Positions 51,660-63,025 of a stretch of DNA of 64,000 bases are shown here, one piece after another. The notes under the pieces were generated by a model. It worked only from the letters and a program-made list of their open reading frames with translations. It searched no databases and was not told the origin of the DNA. The first letter of the stretch is position 1; each line of letters opens with the position of its first letter. The stretch covers positions 20,213,080-20,277,079 of the forward strand of contig CM066033.1 in the NCBI GenBank assembly GCA_033557465.1, given 5' to 3'. The stretch is from Ichthyophis bannanicus (Eukaryota; Chordata; Amphibia; Gymnophiona; Ichthyophiidae). Both the position numbers and the translations under genes were made by a program.

Positions 51660-53370
51660 TCAAGAGCCAAGCCGTAAGCGAGAATCGACCCACCTGCGGC
51701 ATCCGGACTGGACCCTGAATTAGGAGGTTGTCTCTCCGGATGTCACCAGGGGCAATCGGCCAGTAGCCTCAAGAGGTCGGCATATCACGGCCTCTGTGGC
51801 CAATCCAGCGCTATCAGAACTATCAGTCTTGGATGGGCTTCTACGCTCTGAAGGACCCATAGAAGAAACACGTACAAAAGCCCCGAGGGCCATCTCTGAA
51901 TGAGAGCATCTAGGCCCTCCTACATCCTTTCCTTTCTTCTGCTGAAGAAGTGGCTTGCTTTCGCCGACCCCCATCTTGCCATGAGGTCCATGATGGGTGG
52001 ACCTCACCGGTGTACCACCTGATCCAACACTTCCTGACAGAGTTCCCATTCTCCATGATCCACCTTGACCCGGCTCAGGTAGTCCACAGTGACATTCTCT
52101 ACCCCGGCTACATGCACCACCGACAAAGCCTGAAGATTGACCTCGGCCCAATCAAGCAGCCGCTCTGCCTCCTTCTCCAGGGGAGGACTGCTCGTGCCGA
52201 GTGATATAGGCCACTGTAGTGACATTGTCCGAGAACACCTGGACTGCCTTCTGTCGGACCTAGCGCTCAAACGCTCTGAGCGCCAGTGCTACTGCTCACG
52301 TTTCTACCCTGTTTATTGACCACCAAGCCTCCGGGGCATTCCAGCACCCCTGGGCAAAGTGCCCCTCGCAGTGAGCCCCCCCAGCTGACCAGACTGGCAT
52401 CTATCATCAACTGAATCCACCGCAGCGACTCGAGAGGCATCCCCTGCTCCAGCTTCCCTGGCTGGAGCCACCAGTCCAGGGCTCTCCTGGTCACCGGAGG
52501 ACATGGTAGCACTGTGGACAAAGGCTGATGCTGATGAGACCAGTGACGGAGAAGGGATCATTGGAACAGTCTCATGTGGGCCCTCATCCAGGGTACGAGC
52601 TTGATCGTCGCTGCCATGGTCCCCAGAACATGGAGATAATGCCAAGCGGTGGGCGCCCTCATGGCCAGAAGCTGACCCACCAGACGCCAAAGCTCCCTCG
52701 TCCTCTGAACTGACAAGAACACCTTGCTTAAGCGGGTGTCGAACCTTGCCCCGAGATACTTGATCTCCTGGGAGGGAACCAATGTGCTCTTGGACAAGTT
52801 GATTACCCACCCCCGGCTCCTCAAGAGATTGACTACCTTGGTTGTTGCCTCTACACTCTCCTCCTTGGACTTGGTGTGGATTAACCAGTCGTTGAGGTAC
52901 GGGTGGACCAGGATCCCTTCTTTTCGAAGAGCTGCTGCCACTATGACCATCACCTTGGTAAAGGTACGAGGCATCGTCACCAGTCCGAACAGTAATGCCT
53001 GAAACTGAAAGTGTCCCATAAGTACCGCAAACAGCAGGAACTGTAGGTGTGACTAGCGGTTCGGAAGGTGGAGATACGCCTCCGTGAGGTCGAGAGACAT
53101 TAGAAACTCTCCTGCCATACTGCCACTATTACCAACCTCAGGGTTTCCATGCAAAAGTGAGGAACCCTGAGACAATGATTGACTCGTTTGAGGTCGAGAA
53201 TCGGATGGAAGGAACTCTCCTTTTTGGGAACCACAAAATAAATGTAGTACCGACCGCAGCCGCACTGTCTTTTGGGAACTGGCACGACCGCTCCCAGGAG
53301 CAGAAGCTGCGCCAAGGTTTCCTTTACTGCCGAGGCCTTGGACAGGGCTATGCAAGGCAACTGCACAAAC
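51660..53370 (-). pseudogene. DIRS reverse transcriptase, RNase H and methylase, antisense
   Basis: Minus-strand order: 53366-53100 (ETLAQLLLLGAVVPVPKRQC, YYIYFVVPKKESSFHPILDL), 53019-52558 (FQFQALLFGLVTMPRTFTKV and VHPYLNDWLIHTKSKEES), then RNase H pieces (IDASLVSWGGSLRG, LSVVHVAGVENVTVDYLSRV) and a decayed methylase region to about 51660. The catalytic box reads YLND where an active RT has YLDD, so the second Asp is Asn. Stops and frame changes abound. Confidence 0.8.
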
Positions 53371-53521
53371 GATGGGGGGATTGGTCTTGCCAGTTTGAGG
53401 TCATACCCTTCTCAAACCACCTCCAGAACCCATTGATTGGAAGTGACCCAATCCAAGCAGAGAAAAATCTGCCGCAGGCACCCTCCCCCCCCTCCACCAG
53501 CCGGCCCGGGTTCCCCTCGCT

Positions 53522-54420
53522 TCATTGTGGCTTCCTAGGACCCGAGGTGGAGGAAGAGACCCCAAATCCCCTTCCAGCCCCCTGAAACCCCTGGAAATTC
53601 TGTCCTTTCGCGGGAAAGCGTCCCCTCTGAAAGGGTGTTACGCGAGCTGACCGAAACTTACGAAAGTCACACGGCTGAGACAGTGCAGGCATGGCGATGT
53701 GACTCTGTTTTGGTCTATCCTCTGGGAGCCTGCCTTCCTTAGATTTTCCCAGCTCCTTAACCAATTTGTCCAGGTCCTTCCCAAACCAAACAAAAGCTTT
53801 CCCTTGAAGGCGAGCTTGCTGAGTCGAGCCTTAGAGGAACCATTTGCTGCCCAGTTGCGGAGCCACAAATAGCGACAGGTGGCCACCACCGAAGCCATAT
53901 TCTTCGCCAGACTCCTGATAAGCAGGGAGGTCACTCGGCAGCTGGAGCTGCTGAGACCATCGAAGGCAAGCCCTGGCCACCCAAGCCCTGCACACGAATG
54001 GCTGGAGAGCCAGGGCATTGATGTCAAAGGCTTGTTTAATAACATGTCTAGCTTCCTGTCCTGGGCATCCTTAAGGGCCACACTGCCTCAACAGGGATGG
54101 TTGTCTTCTTGGTAACTGCCGACATGGCCGCGTCCGCCCTAGGGACCAAAGTAAATCTCTCTCGTGTTCCGGCAAGAGGTATAATCACGACATGGACCGC
54201 ACTCCCCTTAAGCCAGACTCCAGCTGGTCCCATTCCTCCTGGATTATCTGACGAATCACTCGGTGAACTGGGAAGACTTTTTGTGACTTCCTAACTGCCT
54301 GAATAAATGGATACTCCAATGTCTCCTCCTCCGCTGGGATGCCTGCGGAGATATTGAGGATCTTCAAGGACTCACCGATTAACGCCGGCAACTATTCTCA
54401 GGAGAACACCCGAACAATCC
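53522..54420 (-). pseudogene. DIRS Gag-like pseudogene, antisense
   Basis: Minus-strand pieces in order: 54391-54185 (PALIGESLKILNISAGIPAE, KVFPVHRVIRQIIQEEWDQ), 54233-54048 (SAVTKKTTIPVE), 54081-53638 (ALKDAQDRKLDMLL, LAFKGKLLFG) and 53764-53522 (VKELGKSKEGRLPEDRPKQS, FQGFQGAGRGFG). Same motif order as the family A gag at 9239, with four frame changes. Confidence 0.75.
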
Positions 54421-55489
54421 TGGCCTGTTTCTCCTCCAGCCTAGTCCATTTCAGAGGCACCTCTGCGTCTTCCGGCTCCTTGTGGTCAGCTCCCCTCCTG
54501 CGCTGTCTCCTGATCTAGTACGCTCTGTTGTTTCAGACAAAACCGTCTGTGCAGCAATAAAACAAACTCTGGGAAAAAATCCACCCCAGTGTCTCCCCCC
54601 CTTCCACTCCCTTCAAAGTGGAGGGCCTGGGCTGCAGCAGAGGGAGAGCTGGATGATCTGACAGAGAAGGTGGCGGTGATCCAGACTCAACCATTGTGAC
54701 CCCAGGTCCTGCCGACTCCTGGGAGAGGGCTAAAGGGGGTTCCTAGTCCATACTTGCATGGATACCCTGTTCCAAGGACACCGCTTCCATTACGCCGCCT
54801 CTGCACACTCCTGTCTCTGACATTGCTCCCCACTGGACGCCGGACACCAAACCCTGCGGCCTCATTGGCATGGTGTCTGGACTGCTCTGAGCCAACAGAA
54901 TGGCAATGCACAGTCCTCAGGGAGTCTGCTGCCAAACCTTGTTTCTAGACAAGCTTTTTTTTTTTTACTTCTAATACAATCGAGAAATAATGGATCACCA
55001 GACCAACAAGGACTATTAGCATCCCACTCCCCCAATTAATGGGATTCCGTGCCAACCAGCCACGAAAGCAAGATATGGAAGGACAGACTAGATAGGCCAT
55101 GTGGTCTTTTTATGTCATCATATTTCTATGTTTCTTGAAACTCAGTTAAGAATCGGGCCTCCAGCAGCAAAAAAAACGTGCGAAAAAATGCAGACGAACG
55201 GAACAACAGGCAGCCCTGGCAGTTAAATTAAACTGCAAGATGGCTTCTCACTCTAGCAGGGATCAGGAACCGCCAGGCACTGACAAACTCCCAAGAAGCC
55301 GCCTCCTGCTCTGCCGGAACGTTTAAGACAGGGCAAAAGAGAAGGGGGGGGGGGAGGGGGTCCCTCTCCCACTCTTGCTCACACACCTGCCTGCCTGTCT
55401 AAAAGGGAGACCCAAGATAAAAATAATTAAAGAAACTAAAGGAACTTATCTTCCTAAATGTCTCTCCAGTAAGCCTAATCTCCTGGCTT
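54421..55489 (-). other. DIRS leader, antisense, with a CR1-A tail fragment
   Basis: Upstream part of gag and untranslated leader of the antisense DIRS. No further gene is recognised. Positions 55072-55136 are a 65-bp 3' fragment of CR1-A (GATATGGAAGGACAGACTAG, then TGTGGTCTTTTTATGTCATC), a very short 5'-truncated insertion. Confidence 0.6.
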
Positions 55490-55653
55490 ACTGCTCCCTA
55501 ACTGCTTGGAGACTGAGTATACTGGAGCTGGTGGGAGGTGCCAGTGGTATATATACTCCAGTGTCATCAAAAGGATGACGTACTCAGTCTCCAAGCTGCT
55601 GGAATGGGAGCACACTCAGAGAAAAAGGACTGGACTGGAGGGACGCTTAAGAA
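55490..55653 (-). repeat. Terminal repeat of the antisense DIRS (5' end)
   Basis: Complementary to 46841-46925. It also folds on itself: CTTGGAGACTGAGTA at 55504-55518 pairs with TACTCAGTCTCCAAG at 55581-55595. Confidence 0.8.
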
Positions 55654-56490
55654 TGAGAGGTTAGATATGATTGTCCCCTCCTTCTATCCGATCTCTGAGA
55701 TATCAATCAGTGGGACATTGTGATACTGGGTACAAATTATATCATAATGACAGAGCTCAACCCCTCCACCCATTTTATCTACTCTGTTAGAGGGGGCATT
55801 GAGTCACACAGGATTAAAATTTTGCAGGAAACAAAATACACTATAGAATCTCTATTGATTAAAATGCCATGTAAAAAGAGGAAGGCGATGGCATTGGGGG
55901 TATACTACTGACCTGGTCAGAATGAACAGTTGGATGATGAAATGCTCAAAGAAATCAGGGAAGCTAACAAAAGTTACAATGCAGTAATAATTGTAGGTGA
56001 TTTCATTTACCCTGGTATCAACTGGGTCACTGTCATGGCAGGACATGCTAGGGAGATAACGTTTCTAGATGAAATAAATGACTGCCTCTTGGAGCAGCTG
56101 GTTAATTAACCGACACGAGGGGAAGCCATTTTGGACCTAGTCCTTAGTGGAACCCAAGATCTGGTGCAAGAGATAAGGATGTTGGGGACACTTGGCAATA
56201 GTGATCATAGCGTGATCGCTTTTGATTTAATAAATGGAGGAAGGACAGCAGGGAAATCCACAGCACTGCCTTTTAACTTTCAAAAGGGAAACTATGATAA
56301 AATGAGAGAAATAGTCAAGAAAAAAGCTAAAAAGGAGCAGCAGTAAAGGTTAAAAATTTACATCAAGCGCAGACCAGCTATATTCCAGGCTTTAAGAAAA
56401 GTGAAAAGAAGTCCAGAAACCTGCCAGCATGGTTTAAAGGTGAGGTCAAAGAGGCTGTTTTAGCAAAAAAACCCATCTTTCAGGAAATGT

Positions 56491-57350
56491 ATTTATTTAA
56501 CAGGTTTTATATACTGCCTTGTCCTATAATCAAAGCGGTTTACATGATAAAAAAAACATGATACATGGCAGTTATACATTACATAGTCGTGTGGGGTTGG
56601 GGACATGCGGGAGGTTCTTGATAGCAACTTATTTACAAAGAGGCGTATATACAATATTTACAAATGTCATGATTTGAGTCAGCTGATTTTGTTGGGGGGG
56701 GAGGGGTCAATGGGAGGAGGGGGAGTTGTGCATTAAGTGACGGCTCCGTAGTGTTCTATGAAAAGATAAGTTTTTAGTTTCTTTCTGAAGACTTTGGCAT
56801 CAGTGGTGGCTCTCAGGTCATATGGAAGGGAGTTCCAGAGGGCCGGTACTGCTATTGATAATGCTCTTGCAGATGTGGATTGGGTGGTTTTAGAGTAGAT
56901 GCTAGAGGTCTGAATGGTTTCCACTCTGTTACGTCGTCTGGGTCTTGTGCTTGTGTTCATGTTGACGAGAATGTCCGGGGACAAGTTGTGCTGGATCTTG
57001 TATATGTCGAGATCTATTTTGAATTTGATCCCGGAGGCAATCGGAAGCCAATGCATTTGGCTCGGGGGGAGCGAGGAATTTATGATCCGGTGATGATGCG
57101 GGCAACAGAATTTTGTGCCATCCGTAGGGGTCTGATTGTTTGGGTGGTCCATGTAATAGTCCAGGAAATAGAAAAAGGAGGCAAAAGATGAAAACTGGAA
57201 ACATAAGCACTGGCAAGTTAGATGCAAGTAATTGATAAGGCCGGCAAAGAGAGAATTTGAGAAGAAGCTTGCTGTGAAAGCAAAAACACATAGGGCCCAA
57301 TTCCATCCTGGATGTCCTGGCTCTCTGTGTGCCCGGTCCTGATCGGACAC
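56491..57350 (-). mobile_element. L2-type LINE 3' part, antisense
   Basis: On the minus strand it encodes MHWLPIASGIKFKIDLDIYK, then ALSIAVPALWNSLPYDLRAT and VFRKKLKTYLFIEHYG (to 56733). It has the usual tail (complement of TATACTGCCTTGTCC...GCGGTTTACATGA at 56508-56543). It is inserted in the CR1-B element. Confidence 0.75.
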
Positions 57351-57671
57351 AGAGAGTTAGCCATGATTCTGATCATGTGGGGCACGTCTAGCCCTGTGGG
57401 ATCAGAATTGCGTACTGGCCTGTATGTGCAGAACGGGAACTTGATCCCAGTCAGCCTGCACATACAGGCCTTGCCCGGATAACTCAGTCAGGTCTCCTGA
57501 ATGGAGCCGTGGCACCATGACATCCAGGCGCTATGGCACCGTGTCTCCATTCAAGAACCGTGATCCCTGGCCCCCAAACAGATTTTGCATCCCCTGCAGC
57601 CCAACCCCCAATCTGGCGCCCCCAAGGCCAGGTTCGGCCTGTGGGGAATCTCCTCTACCCCCTCCTACTTC
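57351..57671. other. Unrecognised sequence with a short hairpin
   Basis: No gene. GGCCTGTATGTGCAG (57417-57431) and CTGCACATACAGGCC (57455-57469) are exact reverse complements separated by 23 nt. Confidence 0.5.
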
Positions 57672-57978
57672 TTCCAATTTATTTTTTATTTATTTTATTT
57701 ATTCTCTTATATACCACGCTATTCTGCATCAGTGTGGTTTACATTGAACAAACTGAAATTACATTGAACAGGGCATTATAACTTGGAGATAACTATTTTA
57801 CAGGGGACATGGGCTATGGAGGGTTAAGTGGCTTGCCCAAGACCACAAGGAGCACCTGTGGGACTAGAAACGCCAGTCCTTCCGGCCCAAGGTTGCTGTC
57901 CTCTAGTGGGATTTGAACCCCCGACCTTCTGGCCTGAAGTACCTTGCCCCAAACACTAGGCCACTCCTCCACTCCACT
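57672..57978 (+). repeat. SINE-like repeat, most complete copy
   Basis: A TTTATTTATTTTATTTATTC head, then TTATATACCACGCTATTCTG and a body shared with 1-181, with the MIR/L2-like GGCTTGCCCAAGACCACAAG. The end is TAGGCCACTCCTCCACTCCA. It lies in the insertion cluster of the CR1-B element. Confidence 0.8.
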
Positions 57979-59985
57979 CCAATGCCCGGGCAAGCTGTTC
58001 CCTGCCGATTAGGGGAACTTATTCTATCTCAGAGGTGGAATAAGTTCCCCATACAGTCTGCCAGCCCCGGACACACAGGGCCGACATTGGAATCGGCTCT
58101 ATAGATCTGGGGCCACTTCCCGCCCTCACGCCACCCCCATATAACCATCCCATACAAAATGCAGGGAAATTAGTCAGGGTCGGCAGAGGGGACGAATAGT
58201 AGGAATGGACGACCCTGATAGTGAAGACTTTTTCAAGTACATTCATAGCAAAAAACCTGGGACAGAGTCAGTTAGACCATTAGATGATAGAGGGGTAAAA
58301 GGGGCATTAAGAGGGGACATAGCCATAGCCGAGAAACTGAATGAAGTCTTTGCTTCGGTCTTTACTGAAGAAGATGTAGGGAAGGTACCCATGAGTGAAA
58401 TTTTATTTAAAGATGATACATCAGAAGATTTGAAAGAAATAGCAATAAATCAGGAAGGTATATTGCAACTATTTGATAAAGAGTAGCAAATTACCTGGAC
58501 TGGATGGTATACATCCGAGGGTGTTGAAAGAACTGAAATATGAGACTGTAGACCTTCTATTAGTAATCTGTACTACCTGAAAATTAGAGAATAGCCAATG
58601 TAACACCAATTTTTGAGAAGGGTTCCAGGGGTGATCCGGGAAATTACAGGCTGGTGAGCCTGATGTCAGTTGCCAGCAAAATGGTAGAAATCATTATAAA
58701 AAACAAAATTACTGAACAGGTAGATAGTTATGGTTTAATGGGAGAAGGCCAACATGACTTTAGCCAAGGAACGTCTTGTTGTACTAACCTGTTATATTTT
58801 TTTGAAGGTGTGAATAAACAGGTAGACAAAGATGAGCCAGTCAATAGTCTATCTGTATTTTCAGAAAGCCTTTGACAAGGTCCCTCATGAGAGACTCTTG
58901 TTGAAGTTAAAAAGTCATGGGATTGGAGGTAGTGTATTTTTGTGGATCAGGAACTGGTTAAAAGATAGAAAGCAGAAGATAGGCTGAATGGCCAATTTTC
59001 TCAATGGAGAAAGGTGAATAATGCAGTATCACAGGGAACTGTGATGGGTCTGCTGCTTTTTAACATATTTATAAATTACCTGGAAATGGGAATAACAAGT
59101 GAGGGAGTCAAATTTGTAGATGACCCAAAATTAATCAAAGTTGTTAAAACCCAAGAGGATTGTGAAAAATTTCAAGAGGACCTTGATAAATTGGAAGACT
59201 GGACGTTCAAATGTCAGATGAAATTTAATGTGGACACATGCAAAGTTATGCACCTAGGAAAGAAAAAGCCAAACTAAAGTTACATGATGTAAGGTTTCAC
59301 GTTAGGAACCACCACCTGGGAAAAAGATTTAGGTGTCATCGTGGATAGCACATTGAAATCCTCCGCCCAGTGTGCAGTAGCAGCCAGGAAGCCAACTAAG
59401 ATGCTAGGAATCATAAGGGAAGGCATGGAGAATAAAACAAAGAATATTATAATGCCTCTTTGTCGTTCCATGGTGCGACCACACCTTGAATATGAGGAGA
59501 AGTTTAAAAGCTTAGGGCTCTTCAACCTAGAAAACAGTTGGCTGAGGGGAGATATGATAGAGATCTATAAATTAATGAATAGAGTGGAACAGGTAAACGT
59601 AGATCAATTCTTTACGCCATCAAAAAGTAGAAAGACTAGCAAAGAAGCTATGGTGTAACCCGTTTAAGACTAATAAGAGGAAATATTGTTTCATTTAACA
59701 CGTAATCAAACTCTAGAATTCATTACTGGAGGATGTACTAAAAGCTGCTTGTGTAGCTGGGTTTGAAAAAGTTTTGGACAAATTCCTGGAGGAAAGATCC
59801 ATAAACCATTAACAAAGGAGACCCGGGTAATGCACTGCTTGCCCCAATACAAGCATTCTGGAACCTGTATGTCTTTTTGGAAACTGCTACGTACTTGTAA
59901 CTTGGATTGGCCACTGTTGGAAACAGGATAATGGGCTTGATGGATCTTGGTCTGACCTAGTATGGCATTTCTTATGTTCCTATGA

Positions 59986-60322
59986 ATATAACTAGTCCAT
60001 CTGGGAGTTGCAGAGTCTTTCACAAATTCTCAGTGGACTTTAGTAGCTGTAATGTGAGTGAAGGGATTCAGGGCGGAGGCTAGAGGTGAGGATGAGATGC
60101 CCAGAACCAGTAGGATGAAATCCAGTGGTCTGTTCTTCTCTCTTCATGTGCTATTTCTGACTTGTACCAGTCTACAAGCAAAACCAGCTCCCATTTCTTT
60201 TATACTATATGGCTCCTTAGCCCAGCAAATATCTTTGAAGAATTTGATGGGGATATTTCATTATCTGTGTCCTTCTCTATAGCTGTAAAATTAGTGATCT
60301 TACTTTCACTTATATTCAATAG
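59986..60322 (+). other. End of intron 2
   Basis: No gene. It ends in TTACTTTCACTTATATTCAATAG-type acceptor sequence (AG 60321-60322). Confidence 0.6.
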
Positions 60323-62610
60323 GTAATGGATCCAGACATAACAGTGAGAGAACGGAACTGTTTAATGGGCAACAGAGGAAGAAATGGAAACAGAGGGACC
60401 CCTCCAGAACAGATCCTTCAGCTGACTGTGAAGAAGTTATCGGTAGAGTAACATTGCCAAGAGGGAAAGAAAAAGCTCAAAAAAGAGAGAGACCCAGCAC
60501 ATACACTGAAAAAGAGGATAATTCCAATCAGTGTCCACATTTTGAACAAAGTAAGAGACTAAATGAAGAAGTGAAACCATTGCAATGTACAGCATGTGAA
60601 GAAAGATGCACTAACAAGCCAAACCTGACAGCAGAAAAACTGTTTCATAGTCAAGTCAAGCCATTCCAGGGTACAGAAAGTAAAAAATGTTTTACACACA
60701 GGTCACAACTTAAAATTTATCAGAAATTTCTCAAAACACAGAAGCCATTTGAATTATTGCAGTGTGATAAAAATTTCAATCAAAAAGTTAACTTAAGAAC
60801 TCCTGAAAGCAACCACACTAGAAACAAACTCTTTAAATGTTCTCAATGTGGAAAATGTTTTAAATCAAAATCACATCAAAGAAGCCATGAAATAATTCAT
60901 AGTAGACTGAAACCATTTAAATGTTCTGAATGTGATAAATGCTTCATGCAAAAAAGTAATCTACAAGTTCATGAGAGAATACACACTGGAGAGAAACCAT
61001 TTAAATGTTCTGAATGTGATAAAAGCTTTACACATAAAAGTAATCTACAAGTTCACGAGAGAATACACACTGGAGAGAAACCATTTAAATGTTCTGAATG
61101 TGAGAAAAGCTTCAAACAAAAAGGTAAACTACAAATTCATGAGAGAATACACACTAGAGCGAAACCATTGAAATGTTCACAATGTCATAAGAGGTTTACT
61201 AGTAAAGCTAGCCTAGAAATTCACAAAATTATTCACATTGGAGAGAAGCCATTTAAATGTTCTAAATGTGAGAAAAGCTTCACCCATAAAGGTAGTCTAC
61301 AAATTCATGAGAGAATACACACTGGAGAGAAACCATTTAAATGTTCTGAATGTGAGAAAAGCTTCACTAACAAAAGTGGTCTACAATGTCATGAGAGAAT
61401 ACACACTGGAGAGAAACCTTTTAAATGTTTTGAATGTGATAAAAGCTTCACCCATAAAGATAGTCTACAACGTCATGAGAGAATACACACTGGAGAGAAA
61501 CCATTTAAATGTTTTGAATGTGATAAAAGCTTCACCCAAAAAAATATTCTACAAATTCATGAGAGAACACACACTGGAGAGAAACCATTTAAATGTTCTG
61601 AATGTGAGAAAAGCTTCACTAACAAAAGTGGTCTACAATGTCATGAGAGAATACACACTGGAGAGAAACCATTTAAATGTTTTGAATGTGAGAAAAGCTT
61701 CACAAATAAAAATGGTCTACAAATTCATGAGAGAATACACACTGGAGAGAAACCATTTAAATGTTCTGAATGTGATAAAAGCTTCACTAATAAAAGTGGT
61801 CTACAAATTCATGAGAGAATACACACTGGAGAGAAACCATTTAAATGTTCTGAATGTGATAAAAGCTTCTCCCATAAAGATAGTCTACAAATTCATGAGA
61901 GAATACACACTGGAGAGAAACCATTTAAATGTTCTGAATGTGAGAAAAGCTTCACTAATAAAAGTGGTCTACAAATTCATGAGAGAATACACACTGGAGA
62001 GAAACCATTTAAATGTTCTGAATGTGAGAAAAGCTTCACTAATAAAAGTGGTCTACAGATTCATGAGAGAATACACACTGGAGAGAAACCATTTAAATGT
62101 TCTGAATGTGAGAAAAGCTTCAAACAAAAAAGTAATCTACAACGTCATGAGAGAATACACACTGGAGAGAAACCATTTAAATGTTTTGAATGTGATAAAA
62201 GCTTCACCCATAAAGGTAGTCTACAAATTCATGAGAGAATACACACTGGAGAGAAACCATTTAAATGTTCTGAATGTGAGAAAAGCTTCACTAATAAAAG
62301 TGATCTACAAATTCATGAGAGAATGCACACTGGAGAGAAACCATTTAAATGTTCTGAATGTGAGAAAAGCTTCACACATAAAGGTAGTCTACAAATTCAT
62401 GAGAGAATACACACTGGAGAGAAACCATTTAAATGTTCTGAATGTGAGAAAAGCTTCACTAATAAAAGTGCTCTACAAAGTCACGAGAGAATACACACTG
62501 GAGAGAAACCATTTAAATGTTCTGAATGTGAGAAAAGCTTCAAACAAAAAAGTAATCTACAACGTCATGAGAGAATACACACTGGAGAGAAACCATTTGT
62601 TAGGGAATAA
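60323..62610 (+). CDS. Terminal exon of a KRAB C2H2 zinc-finger gene, 21 intact fingers
   Basis: A probable DNA-binding repressor in the nucleus. The exon begins after AG 60322 with GT, completing a Gly codon (phase 1), and reads NGSRHNSERTELFNGQQRKK, then a basic linker. Three decayed fingers follow (60583-60830; CTACEERC..., TESKKCFTHRS..., LQCDKNFN..., with missing Cys or His). Twenty-one intact C2H2 fingers (from FKCSQCGKCF at about 60833) follow, each 28 residues, joined by HTGEKPF linkers (one HTRAKPL, one HIGEKPF). Most fingers are near-identical with few specificity types: helix residues -1, 3, 6 are mostly N/G/I, H/S/I or Q/N/R. The stop TAA lies at 62608-62610, four residues after the last linker. 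Without the 5' exons the protein start is unknown. Confidence 0.9.
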
Positions 62611-62687
62611 TAATAATGCTTAGTTTAAGTACATATACAGGAGGCCTGCACAAGAGAAATCAGAATCTTATAGAAATCAGAATCCTA

Positions 62688-63023
62688 TGTGTGTGCCCTT
62701 TGTACATTCTGGTGGGTATGAAAAAGGAATGTGCTGTGCTAGCTAAACTGATTGTTCTACTCAAGGATGACTTGTATTTGCACAGTTACTGATAAGCTAT
62801 AGCGGGCCCCAGAAGATGGGTGGGTGACGTATGACTATGTTTCTGATAATGTATAAAAGTACTGACAATCCCTCCACCCTTTGGAATAAACTTGCATACC
62901 TTTTCTTCTGTGTGGTCTGTGAGTTTTATTCCCCTGGATTCCAGCCAGCCGAAGCAGCACACTGAAGATGAGGGTTCGGGATTTCCTGGCCTGGAGTGAC
63001 CAATAAGAAATGGACCCTTTACA
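62688..63023 (+). mobile_element. Endogenous retroviral LTR behind the zinc-finger gene
   Basis: It has TATAAAAG (62852-62859), AATAAA (62885-62890) and an end in ACA (63021-63023) two bases before a primer-binding site. The start at TGTGTGTGCC is the best TG candidate but is not certain, since no second LTR lies in the window. It is only about 80 bp from the zinc-finger stop codon, so it probably sits in the 3' untranslated region of that gene. Confidence 0.7.
62885..62890 (+). terminator. Polyadenylation signal of the LTR, perhaps used by the zinc-finger gene
   Basis: AATAAA, 275 bp after the zinc-finger stop. I saw no AATAAA between 62611 and 62884, so host transcripts may end here. That use is an inference. 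Confidence 0.45.
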
Positions 63024-63025
63024 TT

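Larger units (their letters stand above)
46759..55653 (-). mobile_element. DIRS element (family B-like), antisense, with CR1 insertions
   Basis: Its ends match the internal complementary region at 47280-47393: TTAGAGCTTACCTGCTAATT at the left edge and GGGACGCTTAAGAA at the right edge. On the minus strand it has gag (54420-53522), RT and RNase H (53370-51660) and recombinase (48358-47433), the last separated by CR1 insertions (48365-51575). It lies inside the endonuclease region of a CR1-B element. Confidence 0.85.
55654..59658 (+). pseudogene. CR1-B ORF2: endonuclease and reverse transcriptase
   Basis: Endonuclease pieces: RIKILQETKYTIESLLIK, AMALGVYY, NAVIIVGDFIYPGINWV, PTRGEAILDLVLSGTQDLVQ and LGNSDHSVIAFDLI (56131-56346). 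After the insertion cluster come FKYIHSKKPGTESVRPLDD, FASVFTEEDVGKVP (58205-58486), GSRGDPGNYRLVSLMSVASKM (58620-58875), NNAVSQGTVMGLLLFNIFIN and FVDDPKLIKVV (59014-59277), where the FADD box reads FVDD. It then continues to TVDSTLKSSAQCAVAARKP and EKFKSLGLFNLENS (59341-59658). Many breaks; inactive. Confidence 0.8.
55654..59985 (+). mobile_element. CR1-B LINE, main part
   Basis: Continues the endonuclease of 46656-46758 after the DIRS. A second cluster of insertions (56491 to about 58185) splits the connector. The RT follows to 59658, and the 3' tail ends with CTTATGTTCCTATG at about 59985. The tail is the same family as 21677-23205 and 51319-51575. Confidence 0.8.

Noticed and set aside
60833..62598. 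CRISPR-like regular array
   Set aside because: The 84-bp period is that of C2H2 fingers in an open frame, in a eukaryotic genome.
61238..62623. 461-codon frame in the second frame of the zinc-finger array
   Set aside because: The 84-bp repeat unit has no stop in this frame, so length comes from repetition. It has no finger residues.
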